DNA of 64,000 bases from Gordonibacter sp. An230 (GTDB lineage Bacteria; Actinomycetota; Coriobacteriia; Coriobacteriales; Eggerthellaceae): NCBI RefSeq assembly GCF_002159915.1, contig NZ_NFJP01000002.1, positions 1-64,000 on the forward strand, in the 5' to 3' direction. This document shows positions 55,036-63,803 of this stretch, piece after piece. The translations under genes and the position numbers were made by a program. How positions within the stretch are numbered: position 1 is the stretch's first letter; each line of letters starts with the position of its first letter. The notes beneath the pieces are model-generated. The model had not been told where the DNA came from, did no database searches, and was given only the letters and a program-made list of their open reading frames with translations.

Positions 55036-55480
55036 AGACGGGGCCTTCTGTCGGCTCCAGCTTCTTTGCATCCGCATAGTTCGGCATACGCGCGGGATGT
55101 TCGGCATACGCGCGGGATGACCCTATATCGCGCGCCGAAAGACGCGCGACGTGCGGCGGTGCGCATGCATGCTCCGCTCAGCGCGCATGCGCTTTCCGAT
55201 AAGCCGCTCGGACATCCTGCCCATAGCCTCTCCGCCAACCCTTTGGCGTTCAATGCGAAAAACGGCGAACTCAAAACATGATGAACAGCAAAGAGCGGAA
55301 CGGAAGGGTTCTGGTTTCGCAAGGATGCGGACCCCGCCCTTCTTGGCGGTCGTACGCGGCTTGACGAGGTTCGATTACCGACGCGAAGATGGCGTGGCGA
55401 TGGCTCCCTCACGGCTTCGAGGTCGTGATGTGAGCATGTTTGCTGGGCGTTGCCCTGCTTAAGAAAGCGCGACCGTCGGC
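55036..55480. other. Intergenic region with a two-copy 20-bp tandem repeat
   Basis: Two perfect head-to-tail copies of a 20-base unit beginning TTCGGCATACG lie at 55080-55099 and 55100-55119, about 45 bases after the siroheme gene. The following 360 bases contain no supported gene and no T-run terminator. Confidence 0.5.
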
Positions 55481-55954
55481 TCAGCGGCGCAGGGACTCCA
55501 GCTGGGGCAGGAACTCCTCCACCAGTGCAGGGTTGGCGGAGGCCAAAAGGTCGGCGGCAGCGATCAGGCTCGGGTGGAACGTGGGCTCGCCGAGAGCGGC
55601 CATGATCAGGTACGAGGCAAACCGGCCGTAGCGTTCGGGCGCGCCGGCCACCACGGCTGCGACGATTTCCGGCGCCGACCACGCCACGTTGCCGCTCTCC
55701 TCGTTCATCTCCCACAGGCTGCGCCGGATGGTCTCCCGGAAGAACTCGGGCATACGCGCCGACCGCTCGCGCGAGAGCATGCGGAAGCACTCGATGGTGC
55801 GCGCGTGATGCGCTGCGTCGGGCGCGCAGGCCAGCCGCTTGAGGAAGCGCTGCACCCGATGCGGGTCCTCGTCGAACAGCGCCAGGATAGCCGTCTCGTC
55901 GCCGGCCTCGACAAGCGCCCGCACCCCTCTTTTCGTGATACCCAAAACCGTCAC
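55481..55954 (-). CDS. HEAT-repeat-like helical protein, possibly DVU0298 family
   Basis: About 157 residues, all helical, with repeats such as EDPHRVQRFLKRLACAPDAA and GRFASYLIMAALGEPTFHP. I associate this pattern with DVU0298-type proteins of sulfate reducers, but with limited certainty. The start is unclear: GTG at 55954 follows GAGAGG too closely, a GTG at 55969 lies within a run of seven G, and the frame is open to 56050. It may form a unit with the gene ending at 56057. Function unknown. Confidence 0.55.
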   Translation of the reverse strand: MTVLGITKRGVRALVEAGDETAILALFDEDPHRVQRFLKRLACAPDAAHHARTIECFRMLSRERSARMPEFFRETIRRSLWEMNEESGNVAWSAPEIVAAVVAGAPERYGRFASYLIMAALGEPTFHPSLIAAADLLASANPALVEEFLPQLESLRR

Positions 55955-56056
55955 ATCCTCTCGAGTCACCCCCCCGAGTTCGGCGCAGGGCGAGCACCTG
56001 ACCCTCGCTTTCACCGCACCTGCGAGAAAAAACGAGGCGGGAATCCGCAAAACCTC

Positions 56057-56911
56057 CTACAGGGCGGCATCCAGCTTCTTCCGCGTCTCCTTCTCCAGCT
56101 GCTTCCTCGCTTCCGCCGCGCACCAGGTGGTGCCGCCGTGCTCCGCCACATAGGCAAGGCGCGCCTGCCGCTCGGCAGGATCGATCAAGCAGCCCGCCGC
56201 CTTCAGCGAGAACAGCACGCGATGAGCGGGGAGGGCCTTGGGGTCGTCGGCAACCTGGAGATACCCGGCCGCTGCCTTTGACTGCTTCCCGTTGACCTCC
56301 TTGGCCAGCAACTCTCGCAGGGCAACGTGCTCGGCAATGTGCGCGGCCGCATCCTTCGACAGCGACTCGCCGGGCAGCTCCCTCAAGATCTTGACCTCGG
56401 CGGTGAGACCTTTGAGGTCGCGCTCGTCCCACGCGCAGTACGCCAGAAGGCTATGGCAGAGGAACAAGCCCTGGGGGTCGGCATCGTCCTCCAGAACTCG
56501 CATGAGCTTGGCCGCCTCGTTCCATTTGCCCTGCCATCGCAGGGCGTAGGCGTAACTGAACAGGCCGCTGCGCGGATCGGCGTTCTTCTTGTCCTTCTCG
56601 AGCAGGGCGAGCGTCCGGCGAGCGCACAGGAGCGGGTCGCAGTCGTCGTCGATGAGGCGCGTGAGCCCCTTGTTCACCGTTCCCCTCATGAACACCCCGA
56701 AGAAAACCGCGACGATCATGAGCGGCAGAAGAACAAGCGTGCTGATGGCGAACCAGGGAGTGCCCGACATTCCCATGATCATCATGAACAGCGCGAAGGC
56801 GGCAGCCCCCGCGATGCGCACCCTGATAGTGTATTTGCGGCGCACCCATTTGCGAGATTCCGCGTCGGCCTCGTCGCCGAGCACCGCCACGATGCGTTCG
56901 TAAGCTCTCAT
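56057..56911 (-). CDS. Membrane protein with cytoplasmic helical-repeat domain, unknown function
   Basis: The 284-residue protein has a short N-terminal cytoplasmic part, two adjacent membrane helices at about residues 33-75 (AAAFALFMMIMGMSGTPWF and on), and a Cys/Ala-rich helical domain resembling TPR-like repeats (SGLFSYAYALRWQGKWNEAAKLM). Ribosome site GGGAGAAGGGG. No family was recognised. It follows the terminator of the yeiH-like unit, so it is likely transcribed separately. Confidence 0.7.
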   Translation of the reverse strand: MRAYERIVAVLGDEADAESRKWVRRKYTIRVRIAGAAAFALFMMIMGMSGTPWFAISTLVLLPLMIVAVFFGVFMRGTVNKGLTRLIDDDCDPLLCARRTLALLEKDKKNADPRSGLFSYAYALRWQGKWNEAAKLMRVLEDDADPQGLFLCHSLLAYCAWDERDLKGLTAEVKILRELPGESLSKDAAAHIAEHVALRELLAKEVNGKQSKAAAGYLQVADDPKALPAHRVLFSLKAAGCLIDPAERQARLAYVAEHGGTTWCAAEARKQLEKETRKKLDAAL

Positions 56912-56945
56912 CTTGGCCCCTTCTCCCTTGCATCACCCCTGTGGT

Positions 56946-56991
56946 GAAAAAGCCGCAGGCAACCCCGTTTTCGCGAGGCCGCCTGCGGCTT
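56946..56991 (-). terminator. Intrinsic terminator of the dsrAB/permease run
   Basis: Arms AAGCCGCAGGC (56950-56960) and GCCTGCGGCTT (56981-56991) form an 11-bp stem with a T-rich tail on the minus strand, 20 bases after the stop of the small gene at 57011. Confidence 0.8.
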
Positions 56992-57010
56992 CAAGCATGA
57001 ACCTCCAGGG

Positions 57011-57382
57011 CTAGATCATGCCCCATTTGCGCGTGTACTCGCTGTAGAGCGCGTAGTCGTTCTCGCTGATCCCCGCCTCTTCGAGCCGGGGCAGGATATC
57101 CTCGCAGATCATCGTCTCCGTCTCCATCCACACCCCGTCCCTCTTGACGGTGATCTTCCAGTCGTCATGGATGCTGAGCAAAAACTCCATGACGGCCGCG
57201 CTGTGCGACATGCACCGATTCGTGTAGGCCGCAAGCTCGCGAATCGCATCTGGAGTCCCCTCGATCTTCTTGACGGACTTCCAAGGCGATTTCCCCCTCC
57301 GGCGCCACTCCCCCGCCTCGAAGAACGGGAGGAAGAAGCAGGCGCTTTGAATGCAGGTTTCCTTCACCTTCGATGCGGACAT
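57011..57382 (-). CDS. Small conserved-type protein of unknown function, operon with permease
   Basis: The 123-residue soluble protein has no recognised domain. It contains KSVKKIEGTPDAIRELAAYT and RLEEAGISENDYALYSEYTR, with two Cys near the N-terminus (CIQSAC). It starts six bases after the permease stop and ends just before a strong terminator, so it is the last gene of the dsrAB-permease transcript. A role tied to the permease or sulfite metabolism is only an inference from position. Confidence 0.65.
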   Translation of the reverse strand: MSASKVKETCIQSACFFLPFFEAGEWRRRGKSPWKSVKKIEGTPDAIRELAAYTNRCMSHSAAVMEFLLSIHDDWKITVKRDGVWMETETMICEDILPRLEEAGISENDYALYSEYTRKWGMI

Positions 57383-57388
57383 GGTCGC

Positions 57389-58756
57389 TTACATCCCCAC
57401 CGACGTCCAGTAGTCGTTCAGCAGGAACACGGAGAGCAAAAAGCCCAGAGCAACGTTGACCACGACGCCGATGGTGAACGCTGCGAACGGCTTCCAGCCG
57501 GTGGCGGCGAGATCCCTGAAACGCGTGGTCAGGCCGATGCACAGGAAGCACAGCACGAAGGCCCATCCGCGCAGGTTCTTAACCGGAGAGATAACCGACG
57601 AATCGATGGCCGCAACCAGATCGGGCGATCCCACAGCCAAGTTCACCAGCGTGACGATGATGGACGCGATGAAAAAGCCGACGACGAATTTCGGGAAGCG
57701 CTCCCAGATGACGCCCGCGCTCGGCTTCTGGCGCGCGCCGTCAGCGGACTTGCCATTCTCCCACATCGTAACGGAGATAACCGCCAAGATGAACGCCCAG
57801 ATGCCCACGAAGATGTCGCGACCGACAACCTTCATCAGCGTGAAAGTCGTCATGGCGCCGTCGCCGAACTGAGCCGCAGCGGCGATGCCAGCCGCATCGG
57901 CGAATTCAGAGGTGCCGATGAGGGCGCCGGAGACGCCGTCGGACAAGCCGAGGGCGCGGCACACGATGGGAAGCAGGAACACCATGATCGTGGCCCAGAT
58001 AACCACCATCGAAATGGACACGGACACGTGGTCCTTCTTGGCATTCACGGAGCTGCCGATGGCGATAGAGGCGGACACGCCGCAGATGGAGCCACCGGCG
58101 CCCAGCGTGGCTGCGAAGGGCTTGTCGATCTTGAACAGCCGCGTTCCCACGAAATAGATGGTCAAAAACGTCGACACGGCCACCACGGTCGCCTGCAGGA
58201 GCGCGACGGGACCGGACTGCAGGATGAGCGTGAACGGAAGCGTGGCGCCCATGAGCACGATGCCGGTTTTGACATAGAACTCAGTGCGCATGCCCGCTTC
58301 GAACCAGTCCGGGATCTTGAGGAAGTTTCCCAAGATGATGCCTACGATCAAGGCCATGACCGGCGCCTCGAGATTGAGCGTTTTGGCCACCTGCCACTCA
58401 CCCAGCACCTGCACGACGATAGCCATGAGGTACAGGACCGTAAAGCCTGCAAGAAAATGGCCCACCTTCTTCTTCATGATGGCCATGGCGATGCAGAACA
58501 CGACGGCCATGATGACGTACAGGACCACCAGTCCCGGAAGGAGCGGAGCGACCATGCCGGGAATCTCGGCCAGATTCTCATAGCTCTTGAAGGACACGGT
58601 GATCGCTTTGAGGGAGCCGCCGAATTGCCACAGCAGCAGGCCGACGATCACGGTTCCCAAGCCGATCCATACGGCCCACCAGTCTTCCTTTAGATACAGG
58701 CTCTTCAGCCCTCCGCCATTGGTTTTGGTGTTGTTCGTTGAAATGTCGTTTGACAT
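57389..58756 (-). CDS. YeiH-family permease, putative sulfate/sulfite transporter, N-terminally extended
   Basis: The 455-residue membrane protein has the YeiH/UPF0324 core from about residue 110: IVGIILGNFLKIPDWFEAGM, TGIVLMGATLPF, LGAGGSICGVSASIAIG and SEFADAAGIAAAAQFG. Typical members have about 340 residues. This one adds about 100 N-terminal residues with two or three more helices. The family is annotated as putative sulfate exporters. Its place directly after dsrAB makes it a candidate for sulfite or other sulfur oxyanion transport. The ATG follows AAAAAGGGGATAAG. Confidence 0.8.
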   Translation of the reverse strand: MSNDISTNNTKTNGGGLKSLYLKEDWWAVWIGLGTVIVGLLLWQFGGSLKAITVSFKSYENLAEIPGMVAPLLPGLVVLYVIMAVVFCIAMAIMKKKVGHFLAGFTVLYLMAIVVQVLGEWQVAKTLNLEAPVMALIVGIILGNFLKIPDWFEAGMRTEFYVKTGIVLMGATLPFTLILQSGPVALLQATVVAVSTFLTIYFVGTRLFKIDKPFAATLGAGGSICGVSASIAIGSSVNAKKDHVSVSISMVVIWATIMVFLLPIVCRALGLSDGVSGALIGTSEFADAAGIAAAAQFGDGAMTTFTLMKVVGRDIFVGIWAFILAVISVTMWENGKSADGARQKPSAGVIWERFPKFVVGFFIASIIVTLVNLAVGSPDLVAAIDSSVISPVKNLRGWAFVLCFLCIGLTTRFRDLAATGWKPFAAFTIGVVVNVALGFLLSVFLLNDYWTSVGM

Positions 58757-58780
58757 GATCTTATCCCCTTTTTATCTAGG

Positions 58781-58883
58781 ATGGCGGCGATGGCCCCGCC
58801 CCGCCGCCATGGGCAGCGGCATCCCGAACGCCAACTAGATGCCGCCGCCCGATCCGTCCGCCGGCCCCGGCGCGGGCCGGCGG
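58781..58883 (-). other. Two stable hairpins in the dsrB-permease spacer
   Basis: Twelve bases after the dsrB stop a perfect 10-bp stem (58858-58867 with 58874-58883) can form. A second, with 9-bp arms (58781-58789 and 58802-58810), lies about 25 bases before the permease start. Neither has a T-run. They could protect the dsrAB message end or lower permease expression relative to dsrAB. Confidence 0.5.
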
Positions 58884-58894
58884 CGTCGATTTCC

Positions 58895-59950
58895 TCAGTA
58901 CTTGAACGCCGCACCTGTGCGGAACGTCTCGCGCGAGAAGATGTAATCGTCGATATGCTTGTCGGTAAAGGGAATACCCGAAAGGTCGAAGAACCGCTCC
59001 CAACCGATGCGCTCGATCCACTCCCCCAGACGCTCGCCTTTGCGAGCGTTCGCGATCCACAGATCGACGATGCCGCGCACCGCTTCGGTGACTTCCGGCC
59101 AACGCGGCGGGTTGTTCGGCAGAAACGGAATGACCATGCGCGAGAACGCAGGCGCCGTGCGGGCATTCGACACCTTGCCGCCAATCAGGATGGCCACGCC
59201 GTCGTTTTTCGCGTCCATGATGTGCATACCGGGAGACATCGTGTAGCAGTTGCCGCAGTACATGCAGCGTTCCTCAACGACCGTCACGCTCTTGTTCTTC
59301 GGATCCGGTCGGATAGCCGCCGTGGGGCAGCATGCCACCAGACTGGGGATCTCGGTGCTTTTGCGAACCGCCTCGTGATCGATGCGCGGCACGGTGCGGT
59401 GCACGCCTACAAGCGCGATGTCGCTCACATGGGCCGCTCCGCACATGTTCAGGCAGCACGCCATGGCGATGCGCAGCTTGTTGGGCAGGTCGTCGCGCTT
59501 GAAGTACTCGAACAGATCGTCCATGACCGCCTTCGTGATGCCCGAGGCGTCGGTCGCGGGCGTGTGGCAGTGCACCCATCCCTGAGTGTGCACAACGTTG
59601 CTGATGGAGGCGCCGGTGCCGCCGACAGGCAGCCCTTGAGCTTCGCACTCCTCGATCAGCGGCTCGACATTCGCCTCGTCGCTCAGCAAGAACTCTATGT
59701 TGTTGCGGCTGGTAAAGCGCAGGTAGCCGTCGCAGTACTTGTCGGCCAGCGCGCACACGTCACGAATGAAGTCGACGCTCACCAGGCGCGGAGATCCCGC
59801 GCGCACGCTATACAGCGCCCCCGCCGGTCCCACGTGCTTCAGCACGCCGGGGCGCGGTGACTCGTGGTACTCCCACTTGCCGTAGTTCTCTTTGACGATG
59901 GGCGGCAGATTAAGACGGTAATCCGGGGGTCCATTGTCGATTTTGGGCAT
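58895..59950 (-). CDS. dsrB: Dissimilatory sulfite reductase beta subunit
   Basis: The 351-residue protein has the DsrB siroheme/cluster cysteines at C128 (TQGWVHCHTP), C165 and C170 (ACCLNMCG), spaced exactly as the ligands known from Desulfovibrio DsrB. A ferredoxin insertion (CCPTAAI and CMYCGNCYTMSPGMH) follows. With DsrA it reduces sulfite by up to six electrons, handing sulfur to DsrC. The ATG at 59950 follows GAGAGGTG. It lies 105 bases after dsrA. Confidence 0.97.
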   Translation of the reverse strand: MPKIDNGPPDYRLNLPPIVKENYGKWEYHESPRPGVLKHVGPAGALYSVRAGSPRLVSVDFIRDVCALADKYCDGYLRFTSRNNIEFLLSDEANVEPLIEECEAQGLPVGGTGASISNVVHTQGWVHCHTPATDASGITKAVMDDLFEYFKRDDLPNKLRIAMACCLNMCGAAHVSDIALVGVHRTVPRIDHEAVRKSTEIPSLVACCPTAAIRPDPKNKSVTVVEERCMYCGNCYTMSPGMHIMDAKNDGVAILIGGKVSNARTAPAFSRMVIPFLPNNPPRWPEVTEAVRGIVDLWIANARKGERLGEWIERIGWERFFDLSGIPFTDKHIDDYIFSRETFRTGAAFKY

Positions 59951-60055
59951 GGAATTCACCTCTCTCAACACATACGGATACGTTTCTGCGCATCGCAGGC
60001 CGGTCGGACGCCGAGGTCCGGCAGGCAGTGCGGAATGCGTGCGAGCACAAGTGCG

Positions 60056-61246
60056 CTAGTTCTCAATCTCGTCTTTCTGCCAGAACACATAGGGGTTCGC
60101 GCGCGGCCGGTACACCATCTGCGGCACGGCGGGAATGCCCGTGGCCCGCAAGAACTCGCCCATGCCCTTGCGGTAGATGAGCTCGCCGATGCGCTCACGC
60201 GTCTTGGCGTTCTCGTCCCACCAATCCCAAATGCGCTCCATCATCTCCTTGAACTCGGTGTAAGGCGGCTCCAGCTTCATGAACGGAACGATGACCCACG
60301 ACATGAAGGCCGACTTCACGATGGTCGACTTGGCGCCGATCATGATGGTGGCGCCCTTCTCCTTGCCCTGCTTGATGGCCTTGCCCATCACGTTGATGCA
60401 GTGCATGCAGCGGGTGCAGTCTTCGGCCCTCACCGAAAGCTCTCCAGCCTCGGCATCGTAAGTCAGGCACCGGGTGGGGCACATGTCGCACACACGGGCC
60501 TGGATGTCCAATCCATCTGCCGCATACTGCTTGACCTCGTCCTGGTCGATGATGATAGAGTCGCGCCAGGTGCCGATGATCGAGCAGTCGGCGCGCGCCT
60601 GGGCCGCCACGCAGTCGTTCGCGCAGCCGGACATCTTGAACTTGAACTTGTACGGCCACATGGGACGGTGGATCTCGTCCTGATACTCGTTCGTGAGGTC
60701 GAAGCACATGTCAAGCGTGTCATAGCAAGCATGCTCGCAGCGGCCGGGACCCACGCAGCAGCTCGGCGAGCGCAGGTCGGAACCGGAGCCGCCCAAGTCG
60801 AACCCGCGGTCGCTGATGTCATCGAAGATGGGCTGAAGCTGCTCGGTCGTCGTCCCTAAAAGGATGATGTCGCCCGTGGAGCCATGCATGTTCGTAAGTC
60901 CGCTGCCGCGCTCCTCCCATACGTCGCAGATCTCGCGCAGCATGTCGGAAGTGTAGAACCAGCCGCTCGGCTGAGCCACGCGCACCGTGTGGAACTCGCT
61001 CAGATGCGGGTACTCTTCGGGCAGGTCGGTGTAACGGCCGATGACGCCACCGCCGTAACCCTTCACGCCCACAATGCCGCCGTGCTTCCAGTGGCCCACC
61101 TTGTCCTCGTAGGACCGCTCGAGAAGCCCCACCAGCTCTTCGGCCATGGGGCTCTTCTCGCCCGCGCGCTTCATCTGGGTGACGAAGCTCGGCCATGGAC
61201 CCTTCTCCAGCTCGTCGAGCTGAGGGGTCTCTCTCTTCTCTGCCAT
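60056..61246 (-). CDS. dsrA: Dissimilatory sulfite reductase alpha subunit
   Basis: The 396-residue protein has the C-X5-C (C164, C170) and C-X3-C (C208, C212) motifs that bind the siroheme-coupled cluster, and an inserted ferredoxin domain (Cys at 253, 256, 260, 277, 280, 283). It is somewhat shorter than the Desulfovibrio subunit (about 437). The ATG follows AGGAGG. It is encoded 33 bases after a ferredoxin gene and before dsrB. DsrAB sits in the cytoplasm and works with DsrC and DsrMKJOP. Confidence 0.97.
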   Translation of the reverse strand: MAEKRETPQLDELEKGPWPSFVTQMKRAGEKSPMAEELVGLLERSYEDKVGHWKHGGIVGVKGYGGGVIGRYTDLPEEYPHLSEFHTVRVAQPSGWFYTSDMLREICDVWEERGSGLTNMHGSTGDIILLGTTTEQLQPIFDDISDRGFDLGGSGSDLRSPSCCVGPGRCEHACYDTLDMCFDLTNEYQDEIHRPMWPYKFKFKMSGCANDCVAAQARADCSIIGTWRDSIIIDQDEVKQYAADGLDIQARVCDMCPTRCLTYDAEAGELSVRAEDCTRCMHCINVMGKAIKQGKEKGATIMIGAKSTIVKSAFMSWVIVPFMKLEPPYTEFKEMMERIWDWWDENAKTRERIGELIYRKGMGEFLRATGIPAVPQMVYRPRANPYVFWQKDEIEN

Positions 61247-61279
61247 AATATCCTCCTGTTTTCGGGGGGTTCGGTGGCG

Positions 61280-61468
61280 TTACAATTCGGTCACGGTGAA
61301 TGCCCCCGCCGGGCACACCGCGACGCAGGCTTCGCAGCCCATGCAATCGCACGGGTCGCCCGCTACCGACGCCTTTTCCCCGTCGAAACGCAGAATGCCG
61401 GCAGGACAACCGTCGGCGCACGAATCGCACCCGGTGCACGCCTCCTCGTCAAAAGAAACCATGTACAT
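61280..61468 (-). CDS. 2[4Fe-4S] ferredoxin
   Basis: The 62-residue protein has two cluster motifs, CTGCDSCADGCP and CMGCEACVAVCP. It is a classical bacterial ferredoxin, encoded directly before dsrA after an AGGAGGTG site, and is a likely electron donor for DsrAB or for its maturation. It lies 61 bases after hemL on the same strand, with no obvious promoter between, so it may share the hem transcript. Confidence 0.93.
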   Translation of the reverse strand: MYMVSFDEEACTGCDSCADGCPAGILRFDGEKASVAGDPCDCMGCEACVAVCPAGAFTVTEL

Positions 61469-61529
61469 TCGAATCACCTCCTTTCGGCGCTTACCTGCAT
61501 CCGAGCCGCAACGCGCGGCACGGCGTGCG

Positions 61530-62819
61530 TCACTTGATCTCATCCATGACGCGCTCCACCTGTTCAAGCGTGAACGCGATGTCATGATCGGTATGGGCCG
61601 TTGACATGAAAGCCGCCTCGTACTGGCTGGGAGCCAAGTACACCCCCGCTTCCAGCATGGCGCGGTAGTAACGCGCGTACCGCTGGGAGTCGGAAGCGCA
61701 GGCGCTTTCGTAATCGGTCACGGGCTCGTCGCTGAAGAACACCGAGAACATGGCGCCGACGCGGTTCACCTGCACGGGAACGCCCGCGCGCCCAGCGATG
61801 CCCTCGATACCGGCCGCCAACGTCTCGGTCGCGTCGACCAACCGCTCGAATACGCCGGGCTTCTGCAACAACCTGAGCGTTGCAAGGCCAGCGGCCACTG
61901 CCAGCGGATTGCCCGAAAGGGTACCCGCCTGGTACACCGGGCCCTCGGGCGCGAGGCCGCGCATGAGCTCGGCTCGGCCCCCGAAGGCCGCAAGCGGCAG
62001 CCCTCCGCCGATAACCTTGCCCAAGCACACCAAGTCGGGCAGCACGCCGTAGTAGCGCACGGCTCCGCCCCTGTCCACGCGGAAACCCGTCATCACCTCG
62101 TCGAAGATGAGCACGGCGCCTTCCGAAAGCGTCAGGGCCCGCAGGTCGAGCAGGAAGCCGGGATCGGGCGGGACCACGCCCATATTGCCTGCGACCGGCT
62201 CCACGATGACGGCGGCGATCTTCTCGTGATAGCGATCAAACAGATCGGCGACGCTTTGGCTGTCGTTGTAGCGAGCCACAAGCGTTTTCTCGGCCACATC
62301 CGCCGGCACGCCGGCCGAGCTCGGCACGCCGTTCGTCAGCGCTCCGCTTCCGGCTTTCACCAGCAGACCGTCCGAATGACCGTGGTAGCACCCTTCGAAC
62401 TTCACGATGTAGTCGCGACCGGTGGCGGCGCGCGCCAGGCGCAGCGCACTCATGGTGGCCTCGGTGCCGGAGTTCACGAACCGCACCATCTCCACCGCGT
62501 CGCACGCCTTGCGCACCTCGAGCGCCAACTCGGTCTCAGCCTCGGTGGGCGCGCCGAACGAACAGCCCGCCTGAGCCGCTCGACACACGGCTTCCACCAC
62601 CTCAGGATGCGCGTGACCACAGATGAGCGGACCCCACGAACCCACATAGTCCACATAGCGGTTGCCGTCCACGTCCTGCACGTGCGCCCCTTCGCCATGC
62701 GCGAGGAACAACGGAGTGCGGCCGACGGCGCGCGCCGCGCGCACCGGCGAGTCCACCCCTCCGGGAATGACCTGGCACGCGCGCCGATAGGCCTGATCGC
62801 TCTTGCACGTTTCGAGCAT
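61530..62819 (-). CDS. hemL: Glutamate-1-semialdehyde 2,1-aminomutase
   Basis: The 429-residue PLP enzyme shows IPGGVDSPVRA at the N-terminus, VNSGTEATMSALRLAR, FEGCYHGHSDGLLVKAG, DEVMTGFR and the PLP lysine in LGKVIGGGLPL. It makes 5-aminolevulinate in the C5 route. It follows hemB with a nine-base gap and precedes the ferredoxin-dsrAB genes, so tetrapyrrole supply and the siroheme enzyme are physically linked. Confidence 0.96.
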   Translation of the reverse strand: MLETCKSDQAYRRACQVIPGGVDSPVRAARAVGRTPLFLAHGEGAHVQDVDGNRYVDYVGSWGPLICGHAHPEVVEAVCRAAQAGCSFGAPTEAETELALEVRKACDAVEMVRFVNSGTEATMSALRLARAATGRDYIVKFEGCYHGHSDGLLVKAGSGALTNGVPSSAGVPADVAEKTLVARYNDSQSVADLFDRYHEKIAAVIVEPVAGNMGVVPPDPGFLLDLRALTLSEGAVLIFDEVMTGFRVDRGGAVRYYGVLPDLVCLGKVIGGGLPLAAFGGRAELMRGLAPEGPVYQAGTLSGNPLAVAAGLATLRLLQKPGVFERLVDATETLAAGIEGIAGRAGVPVQVNRVGAMFSVFFSDEPVTDYESACASDSQRYARYYRAMLEAGVYLAPSQYEAAFMSTAHTDHDIAFTLEQVERVMDEIK

Positions 62820-62828
62820 GCGCTCCTC

Positions 62829-63803
62829 CTAGTCTTCCGAAATCCAGCGGGCGGCGTCCAAGGCGTGGTAGGTGATGATCATGTCCGCTCCTGCACGCTT
62901 GAGGCTCAAAAGCGACTCCGTGACCACGCGCCTCTCGTCGATCCAACCCTGCGAGGCAGCAGCCTTCACCATGGCGTACTCCCCGCTCACGTTGTATGCG
63001 GCCACCGGCAGCCCGCTGGCGCGCTTGGTGCGGTACAGCACATCGCCGTAGGCGAGCGCCGGCTTCACGATGATCAGGTCTGCACCCTCCTCGACGTCGA
63101 GCATCACCTCGCGCAGCGCCTCGTCTCCGTTCGCGGGATCCATCTGATAGGTGAGCCGATCACCGAACTGCGGAGCGGAATCGGCCGCCTCCCGAAAAGG
63201 ACCGTAGAACGACGATGCGAATTTCGCCGCATAGGACATGATCGCCACGTCCTCGAACCCGCAACCGTCAAGCGCGTCGCGAATCGCCGCCACGCGACCG
63301 TCCATCATGTCGGACGGAGCCACCACATCGGCACCGGCCCTGGCATGCGAAACGGCCGTGGCGGCCAAGAGCGCCACCGTCTCGTCATTGAGGACGCGGT
63401 CGCCCTCCACCACGCCGCAGTGACCGTGAGTCGTGTACTCGCACAGGCACACATCCGTGATGACCGTCAACTGCGGGCAGCGCCTCTTAATGAAGCCCAC
63501 GGCCTGCTGCACCACGCCGTTGTCGCACCAAGCTTGCGTGCCTCGATCATCTTTCGACGCGGGCAGACCGAACAGCAGCACAGCCGGTATGCCCAGACCC
63601 TCCACCTCGTCGATCACCGATCCCAACTGATCGACCGAATAGTGAAACACGCCGGGCATGGAAACTACAGGTTCCCTCACCTTTTTCCCGCTGCACACGA
63701 AGAGCGGGTACACGAGGTCGTCGGGTCGCAGGTTATGCTCCCTCACCATGGCCCTCAAGCTGGCGCTGCTCCTCAGACGACGAGGACGCTTTCGCATCAT
63801 CAT
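62829..63803 (-). CDS. hemB: Porphobilinogen synthase (delta-aminolevulinate dehydratase)
   Basis: The protein of about 324 residues has the active-site lysines in YAAKFASSFYGPFR and IVKPALAYGD, and a zinc-type cysteine cluster (DVCLCEYTTHGHCG). The start is the first of three consecutive ATG codons at 63803, because GAAAGGGGG lies just upstream; it overlaps the hemD stop (ATGA). It condenses two 5-aminolevulinate molecules. Confidence 0.96.
   Translation of the reverse strand: MMMRKRPRRLRSSASLRAMVREHNLRPDDLVYPLFVCSGKKVREPVVSMPGVFHYSVDQLGSVIDEVEGLGIPAVLLFGLPASKDDRGTQAWCDNGVVQQAVGFIKRRCPQLTVITDVCLCEYTTHGHCGVVEGDRVLNDETVALLAATAVSHARAGADVVAPSDMMDGRVAAIRDALDGCGFEDVAIMSYAAKFASSFYGPFREAADSAPQFGDRLTYQMDPANGDEALREVMLDVEEGADLIIVKPALAYGDVLYRTKRASGLPVAAYNVSGEYAMVKAAASQGWIDERRVVTESLLSLKRAGADMIITYHALDAARWISED

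Noticed and set aside
57167-58693. 508-codon plus-strand frame rich in Asp, Gly and His
   Set aside because: It is antisense to the YeiH-type permease; its composition mirrors the codons of membrane residues.
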